This document shows positions 1-8,017 of a DNA stretch of 64,000 nt, in pieces; the stretch's first letter is position 1; every line of letters begins with the position of its first letter. The notes under the pieces were generated by a model, which saw nothing but the letters and a program-made list of their open reading frames with translations, made no database searches and was not told the origin of the DNA. Where the stretch lies: contig CAYXAA010000004.1 of assembly GCA_964462985.1 (NCBI GenBank), positions 1 to 64,000 of the forward strand, in the 5' to 3' direction. Source of the DNA: CAYXAA01 sp964462985 (GTDB taxonomy: Bacteria; Pseudomonadota; Alphaproteobacteria; Rhizobiales; Stappiaceae). The translations under genes and the position numbers were made by a program.

Positions 1-346
1 CCATCTGCTCCGCCCACGGCCGATCGGCAACTGTGACGAGGTCGTGCAACGAAAGCGCCGGCGGCACGCGCCTGATGACGAGGTGTTCGAGCACCTCGGG
101 CGACAGATAGGCGAGCTGCATCATGACATGCATGGCGTCATCCCCATTTCCTGTGTGATCGAATACCAGCTTCACGCCGTTCCTGGCGAGCTTGGTTTCA
201 ACCAATTGCAGCCCGCGCGATTCGCAATAGGCTTCGCCCTGCGGCTTCTGATCGGGAATGGACACATCATGCTCGGCCTGCCGCGCCGTCGAGACGCGCA
301 GGTAAAGGGCGGCGCGCAGGGGAACATTGGTAGCGGGAGCGGTCAC
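1..346 (-). pseudogene. Serine recombinase remnant (resolvase family), running off the left edge
   Basis: Read on the minus strand from a GTG at 346, the frame stays open to the window edge. It begins with a resolvase N-terminus (AALYLRVSTARQAE, then SIPDQ and YCESRGLQLVE), including the catalytic-serine motif LRVST. It then jumps directly to LARNGVKLV, which lies much further on in intact large serine recombinases, so most of the catalytic domain is missing. The usual SITQEMGDD motif is present in the DNA only in the +1 frame; two compensating one-base shifts restore the frame at GDDAMHVMM. The last part (LAYLSPEVLEHL) resembles the C-terminus of such recombinases. This looks like a collapsed, inactive copy, although its reading frame is open. 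The stop codon lies outside the window. Confidence 0.7.
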
Positions 347-348
347 GT

Positions 349-525
349 TCAGTCAGCTGCTCCGGCGGCCTCGTCGGGCGACAGCACGGCGATACCGAAC
401 GGCGGGAAATGTTTCGTGTTGCGGGTGACGATGGTGAGTTCATGCGCCGCGGCGATACCGGCGATCACAGCCCTGGCCATGCCGGTCGTGACCGGCCGCA
501 AGCGCCTTTGCTTCCAGCGGCGGGC
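349..525 (-). pseudogene. C-terminal remnant of a PIN-domain (VapC-like) toxin
   Basis: The minus-strand frame ending in TGA at 349-351 encodes AVIAGIAAAHELTIVTRNTKHF, the typical last third of VapC/PIN ribonucleases, where an acidic residue normally precedes the IA.IAAAH helix and TRN follows. The N-terminal two thirds and the first acidic metal ligands are absent; upstream sequence in this frame is basic and unlike the family. The adjoining recombinase remnant starts three bases past the stop. Together they look like debris of a mobile element or toxin-antitoxin module. No antitoxin gene is visible. Confidence 0.55.
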
Positions 526-623
526 GGTGTGGTGCTGAATGTGTGCGCTCTGATATTGCGGAGTCTAGGGGTTCATGAAACCGTCAATCTATCTGGCGAC
601 GGTCAATGTTATTGGAGGATCCG

Positions 624-1343
624 ATGGATGGTGCCGGCGGAGAAGCGGACTTGCGCGGGCTGTTGCAACGCGCGACGACGGCGACGGTGGCCTCGCTGTT
701 GTTCCTGCGCGGGCTGCGGGGCCAGGCGGTGCGCGGGGTTCAGCGGCTGACGCAAACGAGGCGCATACTGGCGGGCCCGGCCTTCACTCTGCGCAGCATC
801 CCGGCGCGTGAGGACCTCGATGTGCCATCGGTGTTCCGCGATCCCGCCCACCCGCAGCGTCGCGCGATCGAGGAGGCGCCGGCGGGCAGCGTGCTGGTGC
901 TCGACAGCCGGGGAGACCTTGGCTCGGCCGCCGCGGGCGGGGTGCTCTTGAAACGGCTGGAGGTACGCGGTTGCGCCGGCCTTGTCACGGATGGCGCGCT
1001 GCGGGACGCCGATCCCATCGCCGACATGGAAATGCCGGTCTACTGTGCCGGCCGAAACCCGTTGACCAACCTGACACGGCACCATGCCGTTGATCTGCAG
1101 GTACCGATCAGCTGCGGCGAGGCGCCGGTCTATCCCGGTGACTGGATTTTGGGCGATGGCGACGGTGTGCTGGTGATCCCCGCGGCAATAGCGCGCGAAA
1201 TCGCCGAGGAGGCGGTCGAGAAGGAGCAGCTGGACGCCTTCCTCATGGCTGAAATCGCCGGCGGTGCCCCGGTCCCGGGCACCTATCCGCCCTCTGAGGC
1301 TGTGCTGGCGCGCTACCGTGCCTGGCGCGCGCGGCAGGACTGA
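624..1343 (+). CDS. RraA-family aldolase/decarboxylase (HMG/CHA aldolase-like)
   Basis: The 239-residue product belongs to the RraA-like fold, which includes 4-hydroxy-4-methyl-2-oxoglutarate/4-carboxy-4-hydroxy-2-oxoadipate aldolases and oxaloacetate decarboxylases as well as the RNase E inhibitor RraA. The family signature is visible: a glycine-rich turn (GSAAAGG, about residues 100-106), then VTDGALRDAD with Arg127-Asp128 as the expected substrate and metal residues, and PGDWILGDGDGV near residue 180. An enzyme rather than RraA proper is likely because the gene sits among carboxylate-metabolism genes. The ATG at 624 is preferred over one at 606 because GGAGG lies five bases before it. It could cleave a 4-hydroxy-2-oxo acid to pyruvate; the substrate is not evident. 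Confidence 0.8.
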   Translation: MDGAGGEADLRGLLQRATTATVASLLFLRGLRGQAVRGVQRLTQTRRILAGPAFTLRSIPAREDLDVPSVFRDPAHPQRRAIEEAPAGSVLVLDSRGDLGSAAAGGVLLKRLEVRGCAGLVTDGALRDADPIADMEMPVYCAGRNPLTNLTRHHAVDLQVPISCGEAPVYPGDWILGDGDGVLVIPAAIAREIAEEAVEKEQLDAFLMAEIAGGAPVPGTYPPSEAVLARYRAWRARQD

Positions 1344-1445
1344 CCGCGAGCATGCCTGAGCGGCATGCTGCTAGCGGAAGGTGGTATTTGAGCGACATGC
1401 TCGCGCCCGTCAAACTGCGCCAGAGAGGGAGCTGCGAGGAGCAAC

Positions 1446-2003
1446 ATGACGGAATTGTCCGAGCAAATCACCATTGCTGCCTCAGGCGATGCCGTCTGGG
1501 CTGTGGTGTCGGACCCGCTGGCCGTCGCCGCGTGCATTCCTGGCGCAACGCTGACGGCGGGGGACGCACCTGGCACCTATGCCGGAGCGATCAAGGTCAA
1601 GTTCGGGCCGACCGCGGTGACCTTTACTGGCCTCGTCTCGCTGGCCTATGACGACGCCGCCCGCCGCTGCACGATCGAGGGGCGCGGGCGCGACGGCCGG
1701 GGTGCGTCGAATGCACTGGCCACCGGCACAGTCTCGGTGATGGGCAGCGGCCCGGCGACGCTGACTGTGCAGGGCGATTTCCAGGTGACGGGCCCTCTGG
1801 AGGGATTTGCCCGGACCGGCGGCGTGCATCTGGCCCGGGCGTTGCTGGCCGACTTTGCCCGCAACCTCGAGGCGCGGATGGCACCGGCCGAGGCAGCCCC
1901 GGCGCCCCCGCCCGGCGCCTCTGCCACGGCCAGCGGCTTTGCGCTGCTCTGGCAGGCGCTGCGCGACTGGCTGCGCGGCGGGCGCGGACGAACCCAGCCA
2001 TGA
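1446..2003 (+). CDS. CoxG-like SRPBCC protein
   Basis: This 185-residue protein has the CoxG/SRPBCC fold: a short strand and helix (VWAVVSDPLAVAACIPGA, about residues 17-34) and then the beta-rich body with GTYAGAIKVKFGP. Residues 145-170 form a low-complexity Ala/Pro linker, and the tail is basic and Trp-containing (residues 165-185), resembling the C-terminal membrane-association helix of CoxG. In CO dehydrogenase clusters CoxG helps membrane attachment, but no coxMSL genes are present here. It overlaps the next gene by four bases (ATGA), so it is translationally coupled to the TPP enzyme. A ligand-binding or membrane-tethering helper for a pathway enzyme is a guess. GAGGAGC precedes the ATG. 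Confidence 0.75.
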   Translation: MTELSEQITIAASGDAVWAVVSDPLAVAACIPGATLTAGDAPGTYAGAIKVKFGPTAVTFTGLVSLAYDDAARRCTIEGRGRDGRGASNALATGTVSVMGSGPATLTVQGDFQVTGPLEGFARTGGVHLARALLADFARNLEARMAPAEAAPAPPPGASATASGFALLWQALRDWLRGGRGRTQP

Positions 2004-3661
2004 GCGCGCCCGCCTATGAGGTCATGGCTGCGGCCTTCGCCGCCGAAGGGACCGAGTTGCACTTCACCCTGATGGGCAACGCCAACATGTACTGGGCCGA
2101 CGCACTGGCCCGGTTGCACAGTGTGCGCACCATTCACGCCCGGCACGAGCACTGCGCTGTCGGCATGGCTTCGGGCTATGCCCGCGCCACCGGCCGGGTC
2201 GGCGTCGCCTCGGTGACAGACGGGCCGGGCTTTACCCAGATTGCGACCGAACTGACCGTCGCCGCCCGGTCGCGCCTGCCGCTGGTAGTGCTGGCCGGAG
2301 ACACGCCGCTGCGCGCCTCCTGGGCGGGCCATGCCTTCGACCAGCGCGCGCTGACGCTGACCACCGGTGCCGGGTTTATAGCGGTGCGCAGCCTGGACCG
2401 GATGCTCACCGATGTGCGCGACGCCTTCTACCAGGCACGGGCCGAGCGGCGTCCGGTGGTGCTGAGCGTGCCCGAGGATCTGCAGTCGCAGGCCTTTCCG
2501 TTCCTGCCGGACTACACGCCGTCCGGCACCCTGATGCCGACGCCACAGCGGCCAATGCCCGACCCCGAGGTGGTGGCGCGGGTGGCGGAGATGCTGGCGG
2601 CGGCGCAGCGTCCAGTGATCCTGGCCGGGCGCGGCGCCGTAGCTTCCGGCGCGGGGCCCGCGATCCTGACCCTGGCGGATCAGACGGGCGCGCTGCTGGC
2701 GACCAGCCTGCTGGCCAAGGGTTTGTTCGACGGCCACCCCTTCGACCTCGGCATCGCCGGCGCATTTGCCACCAGCCTGGCGCGTGAGCTTCTTGCCGAG
2801 GCCGATCTGGTCATCGGCGTCGGATGCGCCATGGGCTACCACACCAGCGAGGGCGGCTATCTCTATCCCGAAGCGCGCGTCGTGCAGATCGACCTTTCGC
2901 CACGGGGGCTGTGGCAGGGCGGCCGGGTTGCGGACCTGCACCTGCAATCCGACGCGGCGCGCGGCGTGGCGGCAATCAGCGCGCGGCTGGAGGCGTCGGG
3001 CCATCGCGCCTCCGGCTGGCGCAGCGCCGAACTCCAGGCGCGGCTGGCGGCGGAAAGCCCCGATCCGCGCGAGTATCAGCCTGCACCCGGCACGCTGGAT
3101 CCGCGCAAGGCGATGTTGGAGCTGGATCGCGCGATCCCGCCCGACTGGGACATCGTCTGCGGCACCGGGCATTTCTTCAACTTCGTGCTGACGCATCTGA
3201 AAGGCCGGGCGCCGCAGCGTTATCACCCGATCACCGCGTTCAGCGCCATCGGCTCGGCCATCGGCGCTGCCATCGGCATCGCCGCGGCGCGGGGCGACGG
3301 CAAGGTGGTGCTGGTCGAGGGCGATGGCAGCATGATGATGCACATCCAGGAGCTGGAGACGATGCAGCGCCACGGCATCCGGCTGCTGACCGTGGTGATG
3401 AATGACGGCGCCTACAGTGCCGAGGCACACAAGTTCCGCGCCAAGGGCAAGGATCCGGCCCAGACAATCACCGGCCGTCCCGACTTTGCCGCGCTGGCCA
3501 GAGCCTTCGGGCACCAGGGCGAGAAGCTGCGGGCACCCGGCGGGATGGACGCGCTGTTGCGTGCCTACCAGAGCAGCGAGAACTCGGCGGTATGGGATCT
3601 GGACATCGACGAGACGATCCCCTCGGCAATGTTCCGGCGGCTGCACTATGGGGAGGCATAG
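2000..3661 (+). CDS. Thiamine-diphosphate enzyme, acetolactate synthase-like
   Basis: At 553 residues this is full length for the AHAS/benzoylformate decarboxylase group. The N-terminal domain carries the cofactor-activating glutamate in RHEHCAVGMA (Glu50). The C-terminal domain carries the ThDP/Mg motif: GDG at residues 441-443, with Asn468 of NDGAY 25 residues further on. The central domain (about 190-330) is degenerate and shows no clear FAD-binding signature. Such enzymes decarboxylate or carboligate 2-oxo acids. Its partners, a RraA-type aldolase upstream and an aldehyde dehydrogenase encoded convergently, suggest 2-oxo acid to aldehyde to acid. It is not the anabolic ilvB: no small subunit gene is nearby. 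Substrate unknown. Confidence 0.85.
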   Translation: MSAPAYEVMAAAFAAEGTELHFTLMGNANMYWADALARLHSVRTIHARHEHCAVGMASGYARATGRVGVASVTDGPGFTQIATELTVAARSRLPLVVLAGDTPLRASWAGHAFDQRALTLTTGAGFIAVRSLDRMLTDVRDAFYQARAERRPVVLSVPEDLQSQAFPFLPDYTPSGTLMPTPQRPMPDPEVVARVAEMLAAAQRPVILAGRGAVASGAGPAILTLADQTGALLATSLLAKGLFDGHPFDLGIAGAFATSLARELLAEADLVIGVGCAMGYHTSEGGYLYPEARVVQIDLSPRGLWQGGRVADLHLQSDAARGVAAISARLEASGHRASGWRSAELQARLAAESPDPREYQPAPGTLDPRKAMLELDRAIPPDWDIVCGTGHFFNFVLTHLKGRAPQRYHPITAFSAIGSAIGAAIGIAAARGDGKVVLVEGDGSMMMHIQELETMQRHGIRLLTVVMNDGAYSAEAHKFRAKGKDPAQTITGRPDFAALARAFGHQGEKLRAPGGMDALLRAYQSSENSAVWDLDIDETIPSAMFRRLHYGEA

Positions 3662-3709
3662 GGGCAGGCCGCCGGAAGGGCGCCCCGGTGGGCCGGGACG
3701 TCCCTGTTC

Positions 3710-5194
3710 CTAGTCGGCGAAGGGATCTGCGGGCGGACCTTCGGCCAGTTCGACCACGACGGTCTTGGTCTCCAGATACTCATGCAGCACCTCGAGCCCG
3801 TTCTCTCGGCCGACCCCGCTTTGCTTGTAACCACCGTAGGGCAGCATCCAGTGCACGGGCCGGAAGGTGTTGACCGAAACCAGCCCAGCCTCCAGCTGCG
3901 CCGCGACACGGTGGGCGCGCGTGACGTCCTTCGTCCAAAGGCCCGAGACAAGACCATAGGGCACGTCGTTGGCCTTCTCGACCACTTCGTCCTCGGTGTC
4001 GAAGGGCAGGAGCGCCAGCACCGGGCCGAAGACTTCCTCCTGCGCCAGGCGCGAGCGGTTGTCGACCTCCCCAAAGATCGTCGGCTCGACGAAATAGCCG
4101 CGTTCGAATCCCTTCGGACGGCCGCCGCCTAGCAGAAGGCGCGCACCCTCCTCGGAACCTAGCCTAATGTAGCGGCGGGTCTTCTCCAGCTGCTCGGCCG
4201 AAGTCTGCGGACCGATATGGGTGCGCGGGTCCAGCGGCATGCCGACACGGATCTTGCGCACCCGCTCGACCAACGCGGCGGAAAAGCTGTCGTAGAGCGG
4301 CCGTTCGATGAACAAGCGCGAGCCCAACGAGCAGGACTGCCCGGTAGAGCGGAAGGCCGAGTGGATCGCCACCGTCAGTGCCTTATCCACGTCGGCGTCG
4401 GCAAAGACGATGTGGGGCGACTTGCCGCCGCATTCGAAAGTACAGCGCTTCAGGCTGCCGGCGGCCGCGGCCATGATCCGCCGCGCGGTGTGGTGGTCGC
4501 CGGTGAACGATATCTTGTTCACACCCGGATGCGCGACCAGCGCCGCCCCTGCCACCGTTCCGAAGCCCGGCACCACGTTGATGACGCCGGGCGGGAACCC
4601 AGCCTCCTCGGCCAGACGTGCGATCTCCAGTAGGCTGGCCGGCGTCTGCTCGGCAGGCTTCAGGATCACGGCGTTACCGGCGGCAAGCGCGGGGCCAAGC
4701 TTCCACGACGCCAGCGAGATCGGCGAGTTCCAGGGCAGGATCGCCGCCACCACGCCCACCGGTTCGCGCCGGGTATAGGCCAGCGCGTCGGGGCGATACG
4801 GAATCTGCTCGCCCAGAATCTTGTCAGCTGCGCCGGCGAAATAGGTGATCCAGTCGGCGGCGCGGTTGACCTCGCCCAAGGTGTCGCGCAGCGGCTTGCC
4901 GTTGTCGCGGCTTTCCACCTCGGCCAGAAGCTGCGCGTCGCGCCGGATCAGCGCCGCGAGCTTCTGCATCAGCCCTCCGCGCTGGCTGGCGGTCAGGGTG
5001 CGACCCCACGGGCCGTTCATCGCGGCCCGCGCTGCCTCGACCGCGTGGTCGATGTCATCCGCATCGGCCTCGGCCACCTCGGCCCAGACCTTCTCAGTCG
5101 ACGGATCCAGTGAGGCGATCATCCGCCCGGAGTGCGGCGGCACCCATTCACCGCCGATGTAGAGATGCGGCCAGCGCCGCGGTTCGACACTCAC
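3710..5194 (-). CDS. NAD(P)-dependent aldehyde dehydrogenase
   Basis: The 494-residue protein is a canonical ALDH. Visible landmarks are the oxyanion Asn156 in ILPWNSP, general base Glu254 in FECGGKSP and nucleophile Cys288 in GQSCSLGSR. The NAD-binding segment reads FTGDHHTAR, with Asp where Ser is usual. It is the last gene of a minus-strand run starting near 13025; its GTG start overlaps the stop of the upstream PrpD gene by four bases. It probably oxidises an aldehyde made in this pathway, possibly by the TPP enzyme encoded at 2000-3661, from which it is separated by a 48-base convergent gap. Confidence 0.9.
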   Translation of the reverse strand: MSVEPRRWPHLYIGGEWVPPHSGRMIASLDPSTEKVWAEVAEADADDIDHAVEAARAAMNGPWGRTLTASQRGGLMQKLAALIRRDAQLLAEVESRDNGKPLRDTLGEVNRAADWITYFAGAADKILGEQIPYRPDALAYTRREPVGVVAAILPWNSPISLASWKLGPALAAGNAVILKPAEQTPASLLEIARLAEEAGFPPGVINVVPGFGTVAGAALVAHPGVNKISFTGDHHTARRIMAAAAGSLKRCTFECGGKSPHIVFADADVDKALTVAIHSAFRSTGQSCSLGSRLFIERPLYDSFSAALVERVRKIRVGMPLDPRTHIGPQTSAEQLEKTRRYIRLGSEEGARLLLGGGRPKGFERGYFVEPTIFGEVDNRSRLAQEEVFGPVLALLPFDTEDEVVEKANDVPYGLVSGLWTKDVTRAHRVAAQLEAGLVSVNTFRPVHWMLPYGGYKQSGVGRENGLEVLHEYLETKTVVVELAEGPPADPFAD

Positions 5195-6603
5195 GAGGCA
5201 ACCCTCTGCGCTGCGGTGGCGCCGCGGTCCAGCAAGGTCACGATTGACTTGAGGTCAGCAGTTTCGGGCAGGGACAACAGCGCTACGCCAGCCTCGCGCG
5301 CGCCCTCGCCCAGCAGCCAGCCGGTGTTGCGGGCGAACTTGTCCAGCACGTCGTCCTGACTCAGCGCCGCCTCGGGACTGCCGGGATGGTAAGGGACGTG
5401 GGTGGCGTAGGTCCTGCCGCCCGCATCCACCTCCATCCGCGCCGGGCAGTGCGCGGGATAATCCGACTCCGGGTCCTCGGCCCAGCTGACCTTCAGCGCC
5501 AGCGCCGCGATACGGGGATCGGCCATATGAGCCTCGTCAAACGAGGCCAGGCCGATGTCGCCGGTTACAAGGGCATTCGCCACCGTGAACGGAAGGCTGA
5601 ACCGGGCCTCGTGCCTCAGCTTCGGCGCCTTCTTGCGCTCGGCCGGCTCGGTCACCAGGGTCAACCCCGGCTCGGCCAGCTTGCAGCGGATCGCGGTGAT
5701 CGCGTCCACCTTGACGCCGTCGGCGGCCATCCTTGCCAGCGTCTGCTTGGCCGCCTCGATGAAGGCGTGCAGCAGCTGACAGCAAGGATACGGTTTGAAC
5801 GCGGTTTCGGGCAGGTACCAGTGGCTGCCCAGGCCCGACGACGGACGATCCCAGTCCAACGCGCCAGTGATCGGCGTCAGGTGGGTCTGGAAGAAGCCCA
5901 TCTTTCCCTCGAACACGCTTTCCGGCCCGGTGATGCCGGCCATGGCCATGTCGATGGCGACAATGCCACTGTGTGCGCCCCAGCCGCCGTGGATGATCTT
6001 GGAGGTCGAGCCGGTGCGGGTGGATTCCTGGATACCCGAGGCCATCGTGCCTGCGATGCCGAAGGCCGCGATGATCTCGTCCAGGTTGCATCCGGTCAGC
6101 TGGCCGATGGCGGCGACAGAGCCGAAGCCGCCAATCAGCGAGCTGGTGTGGTATCCGCGTTCCAAGAACCGTTCCTCAGCCACATAGCCCAGCCGGATCA
6201 TCACTTCGTAGCCCGCTGTGACGGCGGTGATCAGGTCGGCGATGCTGCGCCCATCCCGCTCGGCCACCGCCAGCGCCGCCGGGATGACCGTGGAACCGGG
6301 GCGGGCCAGGGATGAGCCATGCTTGTCGTCCATCTCCAGTGCCTGCGCCAGTGAGCCGTTCAGCAGCGCCGCCATCTCGGCCCGCGCCTCGGCGCCCAGG
6401 CCGAATAGAGTCGCTCCCTTGCCCTTCCACTTCGCCGCCAACCGTCGCGCCGCCTGCCCGCTCTCCTCGTCCGGCGCGGCGCCGGCGATGATGACGCCGA
6501 TCGAGTCGACCACATGCAGATAGGCAGCGCGCCGCACCTCGGGGGGGATCGTGGCGGCGCTCAGGCCAGCGATGAAGTCGGCATAGGTTCGGGCAAGGGT
6601 CAT
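5191..6603 (-). CDS. MmgE/PrpD family protein, paralogue 1
   Basis: 470 residues, the normal size for the MmgE/PrpD family (2-methylcitrate dehydratase, cis-aconitate decarboxylase, iminodisuccinate epimerase). The N-terminal helical domain carries the conserved segment around residues 90-110 as MDDKHGSSLARPG, keeping the Asp-Asp..His of the active-site loop but with RPG for the common HPG. The C-terminal alpha/beta domain begins near residue 270. GCGGAG precedes the ATG by six bases. It lies four bases after the next PrpD paralogue upstream and overlaps the ALDH gene downstream. The reaction cannot be read from sequence: dehydration, decarboxylation or epimerisation of a polycarboxylate are all possible. 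Confidence 0.85.
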   Translation of the reverse strand: MTLARTYADFIAGLSAATIPPEVRRAAYLHVVDSIGVIIAGAAPDEESGQAARRLAAKWKGKGATLFGLGAEARAEMAALLNGSLAQALEMDDKHGSSLARPGSTVIPAALAVAERDGRSIADLITAVTAGYEVMIRLGYVAEERFLERGYHTSSLIGGFGSVAAIGQLTGCNLDEIIAAFGIAGTMASGIQESTRTGSTSKIIHGGWGAHSGIVAIDMAMAGITGPESVFEGKMGFFQTHLTPITGALDWDRPSSGLGSHWYLPETAFKPYPCCQLLHAFIEAAKQTLARMAADGVKVDAITAIRCKLAEPGLTLVTEPAERKKAPKLRHEARFSLPFTVANALVTGDIGLASFDEAHMADPRIAALALKVSWAEDPESDYPAHCPARMEVDAGGRTYATHVPYHPGSPEAALSQDDVLDKFARNTGWLLGEGAREAGVALLSLPETADLKSIVTLLDRGATAAQRVAS

Positions 6604-6607
6604 CGGG

Positions 6608-8017
6608 TCACTCCGCAGGTTGGATCACCGCGGCGGCGACCAGATCGGCCACCGTACGGTTTCGAAATTCGAGGGCAGTCTCTGCCAGCCGCCTGCGTGC
6701 CGCGGAATTCATCGCTGCGGGTGCCAGACTGTCGAGCTTGGCGATCAGGTCGGCGTCAGACAGCGGGTCGCGTGGATCGCCCTTGGGATAGGCAATCTCG
6801 GCGCTGCACCTGCTCCCATCGGTGAAACGAACCTCGACACGCGACGGGCGATCGGTCGGAAAACGCGGATCCATCGCCGGGTCATGGACGCAGGTCACGC
6901 GCTCCAGCATTGCCTGAAGGTCGGCGTCGGCCCAGCGAGCGGCCTGCAGCTGTGCCACGCCGTAGCGACCATCGCACAGGGCCGCGGCGACGCAAAATGG
7001 CAGGCTGTGGTCGGCGGTTTCGCGTCGGTCGATCAAGTAGCGCGAGGTGCCGCCCATGCCGTCGACCATGTCCTCGACCAGCCAGCCGAAAGCGGCAACT
7101 TCGACCTGCGACACCTTTGCAGGATCGTAGCCAGGCTCCTGGGCGATTTGCAGTGCGCAGTCGATGGCGCTGTGAATGATGTAGGCGGCCGGGTAGCGCT
7201 TCAGGCAGGCGCGCGGCAGCCGCCAGTCTCCGAAGGGCGCCGCGAAAAGATTCCAGTCGCAGTTCCCAATTGCATTGGCCGAGACACCGCGCTCGCCCTC
7301 GAAGATCGCCAGTGCGCCGGTGACGCCCTCGCGCGCCAGATACGCCGCCTCGAGCCCGCGTGCGGCGGTCTGGCCGGCGCTGATCGACTTCATCATCGAG
7401 ATCTGGCCCGCGCGCAGTCCGCCCAGCACCGGATAGCAGCCGGCGATTCCCAGGGCGTGAGCCATTTGCTCCTCGGACAGCTTCAGTAGCAGCCCGCAGG
7501 CGGCCGCGGCGGCGACCGAGATGAAGAAGGTGTGATCCCAGCCAAGTTTGCGGAAGTATGAGACCTCGCTGAACTCGGCCGCCCGCATCTGGATCTCGAA
7601 AGCGACCAGAACCGCATGGATCAGCTCGTCCGCAGTCGACCCCTCAGCCTCGGCTACCGCAATCACGGCCCCCAGAGCGTCGGAAGCATGGGTGGGATTG
7701 GTCGAGAAGTACGTATCATTCATGTCGAGATCGCGGATCATGGTCGAATTGACCAACGCCGCCGCCATGACTGAGCAGCTTTGCCCCGTCCCGAGAATCG
7801 TCGACTTGGGCGCGCCGGCCAGTCGCTCTGCCCAGCGCCGCGCCGCCTGCACCGGGGGCGAGTCAATAGCACCCAACGCGCAGGCCAGGCTGTCCAGCAG
7901 GACCCTCTCGGCACCGTGCCGGGCATCCTCGTCGATTTGCGAGGAGCGTGCCGAGGCGATCAGCTCACGCGCCAGCCGCTGCGCGACCGTGGTTCCACTG
8001 GTGGACACCTTATTCAC
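6608..8017 (-). CDS. MmgE/PrpD family protein, paralogue 2 (divergent active-site loop)
   Basis: 469 residues, MmgE/PrpD family throughout (LLDSLACALGAIDSP near residue 40, and SISAGQTAARGLEAAYLAREG near residue 215). The active-site loop that reads DD.H in its two neighbours reads MNDTYFSTNPTHASD here, so the Asp-Asp..His arrangement is altered; this subtype probably has a different reaction or substrate. It starts with GTG, whose G is shared with the TAG stop of tctA (TAGTG overlap). Second of two consecutive PrpD genes between tctA and the aldehyde dehydrogenase. Confidence 0.8.
   Translation of the reverse strand: MNKVSTSGTTVAQRLARELIASARSSQIDEDARHGAERVLLDSLACALGAIDSPPVQAARRWAERLAGAPKSTILGTGQSCSVMAAALVNSTMIRDLDMNDTYFSTNPTHASDALGAVIAVAEAEGSTADELIHAVLVAFEIQMRAAEFSEVSYFRKLGWDHTFFISVAAAAACGLLLKLSEEQMAHALGIAGCYPVLGGLRAGQISMMKSISAGQTAARGLEAAYLAREGVTGALAIFEGERGVSANAIGNCDWNLFAAPFGDWRLPRACLKRYPAAYIIHSAIDCALQIAQEPGYDPAKVSQVEVAAFGWLVEDMVDGMGGTSRYLIDRRETADHSLPFCVAAALCDGRYGVAQLQAARWADADLQAMLERVTCVHDPAMDPRFPTDRPSRVEVRFTDGSRCSAEIAYPKGDPRDPLSDADLIAKLDSLAPAAMNSAARRRLAETALEFRNRTVADLVAAAVIQPAE

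Noticed and set aside
1646..3646. Long minus-strand open frame opposite the TPP enzyme
   Set aside because: Antisense shadow of a high-GC gene: His/Arg/Gly/Gln-rich, no ribosome site, no family motif; the + frame has intact ThDP motifs.
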